Below, in pieces: positions 1 to 10,404 of a DNA stretch of 64,000 bases; the stretch's first letter is position 1, and the number at the start of each line of letters is the position of its first letter. The DNA is from Orientallactaga sibirica (taxonomy: Eukaryota; Chordata; Mammalia; Rodentia; Dipodidae). Under the pieces are notes generated by a model. That model was not told the DNA's origin. It worked only from the letters and a program-made list of their open reading frames with translations, and searched no databases. A program made the translations under genes and the position numbers. The DNA lies in NCBI GenBank assembly GCA_036365145.1, contig JAEOAD010000035.1, positions 1,858,001 to 1,922,000 on the forward strand, written 5' to 3'.

Positions 1-999
1 GGGTTTTGCTTCCATATCTACATTTTCACATATATATCAGATACATATAATCATACATTCCCCCCCCCAAAAAAATAATGGGATTCTTTCTGTTGCTTAG
101 TCTTTTCATGAAACAACATATGGTGGAAAAATTTCCAAGTGGATAAAAATGTACCTACAATATCATTTTGAAGGTGAAATGTATTCAACCATACACTTAC
201 TGTGTATTTAATTAATCCTCTATTGGCAAAACTTCAAATTGTCTGTTGTTCCACTGGAACCATGGAATAGGCCTATATCTTTCTCCATGCTCTGTTCAGG
301 CATCACTTCTGCCTAAAGAAATCACCCATCTCTTTCTCTCTGAGATTCTCCTCTGATTAACTCTGCTCTATTTCTTTTCTTTCCCCAGTAATAATTACTG
401 TTCACCGAAACTATATGTATGCCTGTTTGCTCTTTGTCTGTCTCCACAATGCAAGCAAGTTTCCCTTCAGTTCCATCTTTGTTTTGTTCCATCCTGTATC
501 TCCAATGCCACAGCTGTGTTTGCCCACATTTGCTAGATGAGTCATTACCATCTACAAGGTAAAGCTCTGGAATCTTTTGGAAGATTAGAATCTACTGTTT
601 TGATACTTTGATCCAGAAAATATAAATTTTCCATATGCACAATTATAAGATAAATTAGCATCAATTACTATACGCCTACTACATGCTTATTACTGTGATA
701 AGAGCACTAAAGAGTGGGGAAAACATTGCACCAAGCTCAAGCATGGAACAACTGAGATGAGGCAAGGGCTGGGTAACGCATTACCATATGCAAGACAGCT
801 TCTTTCAAATTCACACTAACAAAAGGAGCCGTGGAGCATAAGAAATAATCGAAAAGAAGCACAGAAACCATTTCAAAGTGGATCACAAAGACTTCAACTT
901 CTAAACTGAAACTGCTACCGGAAAATATAGGGAACACACTTCAAGATCTAGGCACCATGGAGAAGAGAGAATCTTTACCAGGTATACTCCAGACATGGG
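1..999. other. Unassigned AT-rich DNA
   Basis: I see no convincing gene or recent repeat here. Open frames are short and without codon structure. The sequence is AT-rich intergenic or intronic DNA leading into the L1 remnant near position 1000. Confidence 0.5.
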
Positions 1000-1505
1000 C
1001 TACTATTCAGAATATATAAAGAATCACAAAGATTAAACACCAAAAATATGTTTCCAGTCAATAAACACACTAAAAAATTAAGTAGACAGTTCTCACAAAA
1101 AGAAATACAAGAAGCTGATAAATAATTTTTAAGATGTTCAATATCCGTAGCCATCAGGGAAATGTAAAGAAGCACTCTGAGATTCCATCTCACTCCACTT
1201 AAAACAGCTTCCATTGAGAAAACAAATGGCGATAAATGCTTGTGAGGATGTGGGGAAAGAGGAGTGTTTATTCACTGATGGTGGTAATGGCGGTTGTGTA
1301 AACTGATGTAGCCACGATGGAAACCAATGTAGAGGTTTCTCAAAACCTAAAAATAAAACTTCTATATGACATAACTCTACTATTCCTGAGCAAAGGACTC
1401 TATATCATACTGCAGATATACTGGCACATTCATGCTCACTGCTAAATGGAACCAGCTTGGATGCTCATCAACAGATGAATGAATAATGAAAATGTGGAAA
1501 TATAT
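1000..1505 (+). mobile_element. L1 ORF2 3' remnant
   Basis: The + strand follows the familiar order of the distal L1 ORF2: an aatatataaagaa block near 1010, a block for the segment before the cysteine-rich region (gatgttcaatatc, catcagggaaatg), gaggatgtggggaaag near 1235 and catcaacagatgaatgaat near 1467. The reading frame is destroyed by many stops and indels, so it is an old pseudogenised copy. It stops abruptly in an AT tract. The next part of ORF2 in order (gaattctattcagctgtaaag-type sequence) is found further on in the opposite orientation near 2560-2600, which suggests that an inversion has split one L1. Confidence 0.75.
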
Positions 1506-1621
1506 TTTTAAATATATATTTAATACTTATAAAATATATAATATATAAAATATATATTATAAATATATATTTAAATATATATATATATATATATATTTAA
1601 ATATATATATACATATATATT
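1500..1621. repeat. Self-complementary (AT)n-rich tract
   Basis: About 120 bp of almost pure A and T made of tatata and tttaaa blocks. It is largely palindromic, so it can fold back on itself as a hairpin or cruciform. It lies exactly where the L1 ORF2 fragment ends and the inverted repeat arm begins, so it may mark a break or template-switch site. Confidence 0.85.
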
Positions 1622-1623
1622 TC

Positions 1624-1825
1624 CCAGTCATGAAGCCAGACTTGTCTCTAGATTCCCATGCATCACAAGTCCCCATATGACTGGGTCTCAGCAGCAGATG
1701 GTGAGTGAAGTGACACACAAGCACTCTAGGTCTCTGCCAGATGAAGCACATGGTCCCCCCTTTCTTGCTTACCTGCTGGATGGAAGGAAATTTTGTCCTT
1801 GAATGAATGTGCAAACCAATCTCCC
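1624..1825 (+). repeat. Left arm of a ~200-bp inverted repeat
   Basis: The arm begins ccagtcatgaagccagact and ends aatctccc. Its reverse complement recurs at 2647-2897 with roughly 80-85 percent identity by eye (for example tcatatggggact, and the block ggaaattttgtccttgaatg read in reverse). The right arm carries about 48 bp extra in the middle, after the shared cttacctgctgg block. I do not recognise the repeat family; it is not one of the SINEs common in this window. Confidence 0.75.
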
Positions 1826-2271
1826 GCTCAACTGTGACTTTTGCATTAAACAACTGAAAATATGGCAATGTTTGGTGAGAGCCATTATCTTTTCCTTACA
1901 AATGCAGACCAAAACACAGGGAAGGTAGCGTACCCTCATTATGGTCACGTTGTGATGTGCCTACCCTCCACCAGTCCATCTCCCGGGAACTCCCCACCCT
2001 TGTGCTCTTCGGCCCCCAAATGTCTGTTTCCATTTTCATGTCACATCTGTTCTGTTATCCTCAGTAACCCCTTCCTTGATGAGCGTTTTCCCTTCTCATG
2101 GGCCCCTCTAGTATCCTGACCCCTACCATACTTATTCCCCGTAGACACACATGCATAATATTAGGAGCTCAGAGCCACATGTGAGACAGAACATGGTAGA
2201 TTCGTCTTTCGGCACCTTGGTTACCTCAGTTAATGATATTTTCAGTTCTATGCAAGTTTCATTTTTAATTT

Positions 2272-2560
2272 CTTAATATGTGTGTGGTATGCACGTGTGT
2301 ATGCATGCTCATACATATGCCGGTATGTTTGTGTACAAGTGCATGTGGAGGCATTTGGGATCAAGTGTGTTCCTTGATGGCTTTTCACTTTGTTTTATTG
2401 AGATAGGATTTCTCACTTGAACCCAGTCTAGCTAACCAGCTTTCCCAAGGGATTCCTTGTCTCCATATCCTAAGCCTTGGGATTATAAACGGGCTGCCAC
2501 ACCTATTGGGCAGAACCCCATTCCTCATCTCTGTCCACTGAGCCATCTCTTCAGCTCCTC
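2272..2560 (-). mobile_element. B3-like SINE
   Basis: The sequence runs from a TG-rich segment (tgtgtggtatgcacgtgtg) through gggattataaacgggctgccacacc to ccactgagccatctcttcagctcc, the reverse complement of a tRNA-like SINE head (ggagctgaagagatggctcagtgg). Similar elements occur near 5385, 11855, 52398 and 56160. Confidence 0.65.
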
Positions 2561-2585
2561 AATTTTCTTTACAGTTGAATAGAAT

Positions 2586-2587
<2 letters not shown>

Positions 2588-2620
<33 letters not shown>
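2588..2620. repeat. (CA)n microsatellite
   Basis: About 16 uninterrupted CA units inside the inverted L1 piece. Such runs vary readily in length. Confidence 0.9.
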
Positions 2621-2646
2621 CTATACACACAGATTCACAGATGACT

Positions 2647-2897
2647 GGGAGATTAGTCTACACATTCATTCAAGGACAAAATTTCCTTCTATTCTGAGAC
2701 TCTGTGGTCTTCTGAACCATTGAATCCTCCACCAGTGAGCCAGCAGGTAAGCAAGAAATGAAGGGCCATGTGCTTCATCTGGCTGAGACCTAAAGAGCCT
2801 GTGTGTCACTTCAACTCACCGTCTGCTGCTGAGACCTGTCATATGGGGACTCATGATGCATGAGAACCTAGTGACAAAACTCTGGCTGTGTGACTGG
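2647..2897 (-). repeat. Right arm of the inverted repeat
   Basis: Reverse complement of 1624-1825, ending ctggctgtgtgactgg. It includes about 48 bp (around 2695-2742) missing from the left arm. With the left arm it could form a long imperfect stem around an ~820-bp loop holding inverted L1 sequence. Confidence 0.75.
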
Positions 2898-2904
2898 AAG
2901 AGAG

Positions 2905-3285
2905 TACCATGGAACTGGTAAACAATAGAATCTCTAATGGTAGTGTGTCCTTCTCATTTCTGGGACACAACACCATAGCCAAAGCAGTGCATGGGAGAAA
3001 AGTTTCCGTTTTGGCTTACAGTCTTGAAGAGAGGCCGCATCTTGGCAGGGAAACGATGGTAGAGCAGAGGCTGGACGTCACCTCTGCCGCAGCAAGAGGA
3101 AAACAGCAGTGGGAGGGTGAGATGACCTCTGGCAAGGGGATCTGGCTATAACACCCCTAAAGCTCGACCCCAATAACACACCTCCTCCAACAAGGCTTCA
3201 CCTCCCACATGGCCACCAGCTGGGGACCAAACATTTAGAACACAAGAGTTGATCAGGGATATCTTATTCAAACCACGGCACTCCA
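2905..3285. mobile_element. Old interspersed repeat, possibly LTR-like
   Basis: The order of blocks (gcttacagtcttgaagag, gcaggaaacgatggtagagcag-like text, cctcctccaacaaggcttc, cacctcccacatgg, ccagctggggaccaaac, ttcaaaccacgg) is typical of decayed mammalian LTR-type repeats with a tail of 'cctccaacaaggc...ggaccaag...caaaccac'. I cannot assign the family with certainty. The 80-codon open frame here is incidental. Confidence 0.4.
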
Positions 3286-3289
3286 CTAC

Positions 3290-4570
3290 TATATCATTAA
3301 CAAACGAATAGTTATAATGTTACGGCATGGTACTTATTAAGAGCTATAAATTTGTAAGGGCTCATAGCCAAAGAGAGACGATCCTGACACACATAACTGA
3401 GAAGGTAACTGGTTTATTTCTACAGTGAGTTGTGGAGCATGGCTGTTACATTGCTTTGGTTTAATATTTGTTCAGGTGCAACAATGAAAAGTATTGCCTT
3501 GTGGTTCACTTCTTTACAAATCCCTTTTCTGTGGTCCATTCAATCATGATTGCTAATGCAAGACTGTTGTCATATCTCCTGATACAACAGTACATCTTGG
3601 CTGCTGAGGTCTTGTTGGTTAGGCTGTCAGTTGTCCCACAACTTTGGGCCATTTTCACTCAGCATAGTTAAGATGCACTACATTGGTTTTTAAGAAAATT
3701 TTTGGGGTTTTTTTTGTATGTAAGTATGAAAGTCAATAAAAAACAATAATTAAAAAAATAATAAATAAAAATAAAAATTTAAAGTTCTAAAAAAAAAAGT
3801 TTCATGAACTATGCATTTTCTCATCTCCTGTATTTCTGACATTTTCTAGTATTTTCATATTTAAAAGACTGACTGGTTAAGAATATAACGTATTTATTGC
3901 AAAATTTTCCCTTAAAATCTGTAAACATAACAGAAAAGTGAAAAGCCAAATTGATCTGTTGTTTCTTCATGCTCACTTGTTTGTATTTTTACCCAAACAG
4001 CATGCAAATTCTTTTTATTAATTTTGCCAAGATGGAATTGAGGCTTTCCAATTTCATAAGTAAACATGTTTAGTTCCATAAGTTTGTTTTTAAAAACACT
4101 TTATTTCTTCTGTTCAATTATTTTGACATCTCCAGTAAAACCCAGAGACCTGTGTTAGCTGTCTCTCCTCTGTCCTCCATATTGCTCGTATTCTCCTTAA
4201 TCCTGTTCTCCTCTTTTTCTTTTCTGTCATGTTCCTGGAAGACCACTCAGGTTGAGCAGGCCTGTGTTGTTAGGGGGCTTATGGAAGCAACATCATGAAT
4301 GGGGCACAGAAAACACAGTAGAAGATGAATTTTAACAGAAATGCATATAGTATTTTGTACCACACAAGTATAAGGTATTTAAATGTTCCCTAAAACACTG
4401 GTCCCAAGGGGGGAGGGCAGGGAGAAGGCTAACGATGGTACCTTCATGGCTCTATGCACATTACATAGATAACTAATAATAAAATAGTAAAAATCATGAC
4501 ATAGATTTGGAAGGGTAACTACTTTCTTCTATTGAACAAGACTTCAAATATCATTTATATAAAAGAAAGA
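3290..4570. other. Unassigned AT-rich DNA
   Basis: No gene is supported. It contains an A/T simple-sequence block at about 3690-3800 and no repeat that I can name. Confidence 0.5.
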
Positions 4571-4572
4571 AT

Positions 4573-4764
4573 AGGGACTAGAGAGGCTCAGGCCTGGTTT
4601 CAATTCCTCAGTACCCATGTAAAGCCAGATGCACAAAGTGGCACATGCACCTGGAAAACATTTACATTGTAAGAGGCTCTGGATGTATCTATACTCTCTC
4701 TCTCTCTCTCTCTCTCTGTCCTGCAGCTTTCTCCCTCTCTCTGTCTCAAATAAATAAATATTTT
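4573..4764 (+). mobile_element. tRNA-like SINE, decayed
   Basis: It has a degenerate head (gggactagagaggctca), the middle block aagccagatgcacaaagtggcaca, a CT run at 4694-4718 and the tail aaataaataaatatttt. Part of the head is deleted. It is the first of a family repeated throughout the window on both strands. Confidence 0.8.
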
Positions 4765-4779
4765 TTAAAGAGAAAGAAC

Positions 4780-4927
4780 AGGACTGGAGAGATGGCTTAG
4801 TGGTTAAGGTACTTGCCTGCAAAGCCTAAGAACACATATTCAAGTCTCCAGGTCCCACATAGCCATGGTGTGCCCATGAACATGCTTTCTTTCAGTGTGT
4901 GTGTCTCTCTCTCAAAAATAAAATAAT
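4780..4927 (+). mobile_element. tRNA-like SINE, internally deleted
   Basis: The head aggactggagagatggcttagtggttaag is well preserved and holds a recognisable RNA polymerase III A-box-like segment. The middle (vagueness from gccagatgc to tggagttcg) is deleted, and it ends ctctctctcaaaaataaaataa. It sits directly downstream of the previous copy in the same orientation. Confidence 0.85.
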
Positions 4928-5198
4928 GGAAAAAAAATTAAAAAGAAAGAATATATTTGAAGACATCATGTATCATTTACAAAAGGTTCCTTTTTCAGGT
5001 CCGGAAAGAAATCTGGGGGGCTGAAGTACAATCTTGGAAAGGAGCAGTGGTGAGAGGCAAATGGTGGTCAGTGTGCCATATAGCTGGGGTCAGAACAAGA
5101 CAGTGATAAAAGTCCAAATGCAAAAAGAAAGCCTCCAGAATCTGCCCTAAAAGACCCGTTAGATGATCTCTACACTGATGAAAAATAGCAAAGAAGCT

Positions 5199-5345
5199 GG
5201 GGCTAAAGAGATAGCTTAGCAGTGAAAGGTCCTCGCTTAAAAAGTCTGCCATCCCAGGTTCAATTCCCCAGTGCCAATGGAAAGCCAGATTCATAAAGTA
5301 TTGTATTCATTTGGAGTTCATTTTCAGTGGCAAAGGGCCCTATTG
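5199..5345 (+). mobile_element. tRNA-like SINE without tail
   Basis: The head ggggctaaagagatagcttag, the block ggttcaattccccagtgcc, and tggagttcattttcagtggcaaagggccct are visible. No CT tract or A-rich tail remains. Confidence 0.75.
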
Positions 5346-5384
5346 TGCCTATATAAATAAAGTGAACTTATTTATACAAAAATG

Positions 5385-5735
5385 TTTACTCTATTTATGT
5401 ATGTTTTCAGGGTGTGTGCATGCGTATTTGTATGTATATGTTAGGCATACACATACCATAGCATATGTGTGGATGTTAGGTCAGAGGACACCTTGGGTGT
5501 ATTCTTGCCTTCCATCTTGTGGGAGGCAGAGTCTCTCATTATTTACTGCTGCATTTGTCATGCTAGCTGGCCTAAAAGTTTCCAGGAACTTCTTCTGTTT
5601 GCCTCATCATAGCCATGCTGGCATTACAGACATCTGCTACAGCACCCAGCTTTATATGGGTTCCAGGGATCCAAACTCAGACACTCACACATGGGTAGCC
5701 AACACTTTATGCACTAATCCAATCCTCCAGCCGTA
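5385..5735 (-). mobile_element. B3-like SINE
   Basis: A TG-rich start (gtgtgtgcatgcgtatttg), ggtcagaggacacc, and the central block ggcattacagacatctgctacagcacccagct are followed by the worn reverse-complemented head near 5730. The long open frame crossing this region is a by-product of the repeat. Confidence 0.6.
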
Positions 5736-5756
5736 CTTTTATTTTACTTTAAAATA

Positions 5757-5951
5757 TTTTTATTTGTTTATTTATTTATTTGAGAGAGAGAGAGTTAGAA
5801 TGGGCCCGCCAGGCCCTCTAGGCACTACAAACAAACTCCAGATGCACGTGTCACCATGTGCATCTGGCTTACATGGGTTCTGAGAACTCAAATCTAGATC
5901 CTTGGGCTTTTCAGGTAAGTGCCTTAATCACTATGCAATCTCTCCAGCCCC
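5757..5951 (-). mobile_element. tRNA-like SINE
   Basis: Reverse orientation: the tail tatttatttatttgagagagag comes first, then gcaaactccagatgcacgtg-type sequence, gtgcatctggcttacatggg, and the reverse-complemented head ending gcaatctctccagcccc. Confidence 0.85.
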
Positions 5952-6065
5952 TTATTTTGGTGTTTTTCTAAAGTATGGAGATATTTTATTAAATTATAGA
6001 TAGAATTTAAAGTGTTGAAGAAAAGGGAAGAGGAGAGCAAACTCACTTTTACAGTTTTTTAAAAA

Positions 6066-6267
6066 TATATTTTATTTATTTATTTGAGAGAAAGAGGAAA
6101 GAGAGAGAGAGAGAGAATGGGCACATCAGGGCCTCCAGCCACTGCAAAGGAACTGCAGATGCATGGTCCCCCTTGTGCATCTGACTTATGTGGGTCCTGG
6201 AGAATAATACTGGGATCCTTTGGCTTTGCAGGCAAATGCCTTAACCGCTAAGCCATCTCTCCAGCTC
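6066..6267 (-). mobile_element. tRNA-like SINE
   Basis: Reverse orientation, from ttttatttatttatttgagag to gctaagccatctctccagct, with the middle block cttgtgcatctgacttatgtggg. Near full length. Confidence 0.9.
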
Positions 6268-6312
6268 TCACTTTTAAATAAGTTTAATATATACTGTTTA
6301 AAACAAATTCAT

Positions 6313-6502
6313 GCCGGGCATGGTGGTGCATGCCTTTAATCCCAGCACTCGGGAGGCAGAGGTAAGGGGATCACCATGAGTTCGAGGACACCCTGAGAAT
6401 ACAGAGTGAATTCCTGGTCAGCCTGGGCTAGAGTGAGACCTTACCTGGAAAAACAAAAAATCAAAAACAAACAAACAAACAAAAAAAAAACAAATAAATA
6501 AA
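6313..6502 (+). mobile_element. B1-like SINE
   Basis: A well-preserved 7SL-derived SINE: gccgggcatggtggtgcatgcctttaatcccagcact, then gagttcgaggacaccctgag, gcctgggctagagtgagacc, and an A-rich tail with CAAA repeats. This is among the better B1-like copies in the window. Confidence 0.92.
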
Positions 6503-7105
6503 TTCACCCTATATTTTTCACTTAGTTTTTAAATTTCTCTGATATATTTTCAAAGAAAGTTACCTGTATTGATTCTGTATGATCCATCAATTGAGCAACA
6601 TGTATTAATTGGGCATCAACAATGTCACAGGCTCTCCTCTTGGTACTTTGGGTATTGTAAGTGAATTAATGAAAACAAAAGTTCCTATCTCTGTAACAGG
6701 AATCCCTAATGGTTCATTTTAGGCTACTTTTACTTTCTTGCCATTGTAACTGAGGCAGGAAAGCCTTTTGTTCAGGAGTCTGATTAAAGCCTCTTACCAG
6801 CAGAGAAATAAGAATTTCAGCATTATTAACAACTGCCTAAGGACTTGCTTTTTTTTACAGCTGTAAACTGAAATTTTCTAGGAATCTCACGCAAACCTCA
6901 TTTACAATAAGCCTAGAAGCTCCTGATTTTATGTTATCAGATTGTAGTATCTCCTGGAGCCATCCTATAATCTCAGTAATTAAAAGAGGAAAGAGTGATA
7001 CAAAAGAGGGAGTCCCTTAGGAACTCTGACAAAAGGTTCCTAGAAATATTAATCGGCCACCAGGATGCAGGACACTTGAGTGTGTCTCTCTTGTGTTTCG
7101 TTTTT
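6503..7105. other. Unassigned DNA
   Basis: No gene or named repeat was recognised in this 600-bp stretch. Confidence 0.5.
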
Positions 7106-7108
7106 ATA

Positions 7109-7127
7109 CTTTATTTATTTATTTATT

Positions 7128-7160
<33 letters not shown>

Positions 7161-7319
7161 AGAGAGAGAATGGACTCACCAGAGCCTCTACCCACTGCAA
7201 ATGAACTCCAGAATCACTTTTCACCCTACACATCTGGCATTACATGGCACCAGGGAATCAAACTCTTGTCCTTAGGCTTTGCAGACAAACGCGTTACCCA
7301 CAGAGGCATATCTCCAGCC
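7109..7319 (-). mobile_element. tRNA-like SINE
   Basis: Reverse orientation: ttatttatttatttatttagagagag, a long GA run (the complement of the CT tract), cactgcaaatgaactccag, and catatctccagcc at the end. The GA run gives a 69-codon and a 60-codon frame with RERERER strings that are not genes. Confidence 0.9.
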
Positions 7320-7333
7320 AGAATGTGACTCTT
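7320..7333. repeat. Target-site duplication of L1, left copy
   Basis: AGAATGTGACTCTT, repeated exactly at 9091-9104. The two copies bracket the L1 between them. Confidence 0.9.
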
Positions 7334-9090
7334 TATATTATTTTTTATTTTTTAAATTTAATTAATTAATTTATTTATTTTGACAACTTCCTTAATTATA
7401 GACAATATCCCATGGTGCTTCCCTCCGTCTCCCCACTTTCCCCTTTGAAACTCCACTCTCCATCATATCCCCTCCACCTCTCAATCAGTCTCTCTTTTCA
7501 TTTTGATGTCATCATCTTTTCCTCCTATTATGATGGTCTTGTGTGGGTACTGTCAGGCACTGTAAGATCATGGATATCCAGGCCATGTTTTGTCTGGAGG
7601 AGCACATTATAAGGAGTCCTACCCTTCCTTTGGCTCTTACATTCTTTCTGCCACTTTTTTTGCAATTGACCCTGAGCCTTGGAAGGTGTGATAGAGATGT
7701 TTCAGTGCTGAGCACTCCTCTGTCACTTCTTCTCAGCACTATGGTGCCTTTTGAGTTATCCCAGAGGTCACCACCATCTGAAAAGAGAAACTTCTCTAAA
7801 CAAAACGGAGAGTAACATTACTATATGGGTATGAACATTAAGAGAAGTGCTTACCAGAAAGTTTGGTTAGCATAATATATGCATTTAGCCAGACTCCAGC
7901 AGGCGTTATACCTCTAGGGCTCATGACTTCCCCTGTCATAGGTTTTCCGTATCAGGCATGTATTCTCTCCTGTGGAATGGGCTTCCAGTCCAATAAGAGA
8001 ATAGTTGGTTTCTCCCATAAAAGATATGCCACTATTGCACCCATAGGCTCAGTTGGTCTGGCTGGCCCATCTTAAGGCTTGCAGTGCATACTGTTGTTTA
8101 TCTCCACTGATGACTTCTCTCTCTCCCATTGAACTGCATGCAGCATAGCTTTTTACAGCTTTCTGTCAGCTGATCTACACAGAGGAGGTTTTCAGCTCAG
8201 ATCCAGCAAGATTTCTCAGTGACCTTGTAGCCCAAGCATGTGGAGTCTTCAGCAATAGGGTCTTACCATCTATTCCTGGTGGGAAACCAAGAGCATCAGC
8301 AAAGGCTTGCAATGTTTTGGGGGCATCAGGGCCCTCCCTGGTCAACAATTCACTGGAAGGTATCCCATCCCTGGCAGTGAAATTTTTCTAGTAATAATCT
8401 ATGGCTTCTAGATGCACCATTGTCCAAAGAAGTAGGCTTTCATATGACTTACTCATACCCTCTTAGATTTTGATTAACCCTCCTCACACCTATCCTTTAC
8501 CCAATGTCTTCCCCAACCTCACTTAGACCTTCCCAGCCCCAATGATCTGTTCTTCTACTTAAATACATACAATACCATCCCCTTAAGTCCTTCCCTCTCC
8601 TCCCTCCCTTATAGCCTTTTTCTAGCTTACTGGCCCCTGCTGCTGATTCTTTGGTTCCAGCTCACACCCAAGTCTAAACATTTGTAACTAGGATCCACAT
8701 ATGAGACAGAACATGTGATGTTTGGCTTGCTGGGCCTGGGTTACCTCACTTAGTATAATCCTTTCCAGATCCATCCATTTCCTTGCATATTTCATAACTT
8801 CATTTTCCTTACCTGCTGAATAGAACTCCATTGTATGAATGTACCACATCTTTATTATCCACTCATCAGTTGAGGGACATCTAGGCTGGTTCCATTGCCT
8901 AGCTATTGTGAGTAGAGCAGCAATAAACATGGTTGAGCAAGTATCTCTAAGGTAGTGAGATGAGTCCTTAGGATATATGCCTAGGAGTGCTATAGCTGGG
9001 TCATATGGTAGATCTATTTTTAGCTTTCTTAGGAACCTCCACACTGGTTTCATTCACAATGGCTGCCCTAGACTGCATTCCCACCAGCAT
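7334..9090 (-). mobile_element. 5'-truncated L1 insertion (ORF2 end and 3' UTR)
   Basis: An L1 of about 1757 bp on the minus strand with a perfect 14-bp target duplication. The left end (7334-7380) is T-rich, the reverse complement of the A tail; 7381-8690 is the 3' UTR; 8688-9090 encodes the last part of ORF2. The 5' truncation falls within the ORF2 sequence for 'ggtgggaatgcagtctagg'. The direct repeats and the open C-terminal frame imply a fairly recent insertion. The 3' UTR lineage matches the pieces at 18832-19635 and 38068-38745. Confidence 0.93.
8688..9053 (-). pseudogene. L1 ORF2p C-terminal fragment
   Basis: 121 codons open on the minus strand. The protein shows the classic L1 ORF2 C-terminal pattern: [27 protein letters not shown], then a 'MFIAALLTIARQWNQPRCPSTDEWI' type segment, and MWYIHTMEFYSAGK. 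This end follows the reverse transcriptase domain in the full protein. Endonuclease and polymerase domains are absent because of the 5' truncation, so it cannot support retrotransposition. The methionine that begins the frame is internal to the family protein, not a real start. Confidence 0.93.
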
Positions 9091-9104
9091 AGAATGTGAC
9101 TCTT
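9091..9104. repeat. Target-site duplication of L1, right copy
   Basis: Exact copy of 7320-7333. Confidence 0.9.
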
Positions 9105-10257
9105 AAAGCAGCCTGTGTTGTCCCACATGCCTTCATGATTTTTCTGAGTGCTATGAAATCTTCAACTTTGCTCCATACCTGTCCCTCCTGAAATTCTTTC
9201 CTTAGTTGAGACCACTTATGCTAGGTTGATCCTGAGTTGAGATCCCCACTAGTCTAGGACAACTCACCAGACTCTAGAGTGTGACAGTGTGGAACTGTGT
9301 CAGTCCCCTCCCTATTAACCTAACTACGGATTTTTTTTGGTCTGCTTATAATTCTTTCTTAGGAGATGTTTTTAGAAAGGATTTTTGTTTTATCAAATGG
9401 TATAAATATTTTAAGACTTTCTGACAAAATATCAAATCACTTTTCAAACATTTACATAATTTATATTATGTAACACAAATAAGCATACTATCCCAGTAGC
9501 TCCTGACTAAGGGCATCCTCCTCTTATCTCCAATTAAGATGTAAAATCAGCCTTTAGCTAGCCTAGTAAAATTAAGCATGCAGGTTTGATTCAGGTATGT
9601 CACCCGAAACAGGCCTTCATTTTGAACTTCAGTGCATTTCATTTTAATGTCTGAACTTTCATTCTCTTAATCATCATTACTAAAGAATATTCCTACAAAG
9701 TTTAGGTGTATGAAAAGATTTTATTAAAAGACAAAGCAAACACAACAATCAGAGGAAAGATGGAAACAGAATGTCTCAGGCAAAATTAAACTGTTCTCAT
9801 ATTTTGGGAAACTGGTAGCCTGGTTGCCTCATACCAGTGGTGATTCATTAATACTAATTGGTGTTTTCCATGCAAGAGAGAAAAACTGTCTCAGATCCTA
9901 ATCATGCCTCATTACAGTAACAGCAGGCTGTGTTATTTAATCTGCTACTCAACTTTTCAGTTACTAAATCAATCAGCTGGCCTATCATTAAAAGACACTG
10001 AGGTCTTAGGGGAAAAGAAAACAAATCTCACTGGCGCACACCACAGTGATCCCTCCACTCTGCCCTCCCACCTCTGTGATCCCGTTGACAACTTCACTCA
10101 GCTAAGTTCAGGGAAATGGACAGCCTGGCCCTTCTCTTCTCATTAAAACACAGGGATGAGCACGAGACATTGAGTCATGTGATAAAACTCCCCCGGTTTT
10201 AATTCTCTGATTATTTATAAGAAGACTTGCGTAGATTTTGAAATGATTCCAATAGAT
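9105..10257. other. Unassigned DNA
   Basis: No gene supported. The 80-codon frame at 9904-10146 has no recognisable domain and no supporting context. Confidence 0.5.
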
Positions 10258-10404
10258 TTTTTTTTTTAAGATAGGGTCTCATGCTAGCCCAGGCTGACCT
10301 AGGATTCACTATGGAGTCTCAGGGTGGCCTTGAACTCATGGGGCTCTTCCTACCTCTGCCTTCCAAGTGCTAGGGTTAAAGGCGTGTGCCACCATGCCCA
10401 GCTC
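10258..10404 (-). mobile_element. B1-like SINE
   Basis: Reverse orientation: T run, then gatagggtctcatgctagcccaggctgacctagg, ggccttgaactcatgg, ccaagtgctagggttaaaggcgtgtgccaccatgcccagct. Confidence 0.9.

Larger units (their letters stand above)
1890..2640 (-). mobile_element. Inverted L1 3' end (ORF2 end plus 3' UTR)
   Basis: Read on the minus strand this is the L1 ORF2 end followed by the 3' UTR. The block ccacatgtgagacagaacatggt at 2173-2195 matches the equivalent block ccacatatgagacagaacatg in the better L1 at 8695-8716. A B3-like SINE (about 2272-2560) interrupts it. After the SINE it resumes with ttacagttgaatagaatctc, the reverse complement of the ORF2 segment that should follow the + strand fragment ending near 1505. 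The (CA) run at 2588-2620 lies within it. Confidence 0.55.

Noticed and set aside
5311..5883. 190-codon plus frame
   Set aside because: It crosses the end of one SINE, a B3-like SINE and part of a reversed SINE; no independent coding signal.
7543..7815. 90-codon plus frame and overlapping 75-codon minus frame
   Set aside because: Both lie in the L1 3' UTR; similar frames recur wherever this UTR recurs.
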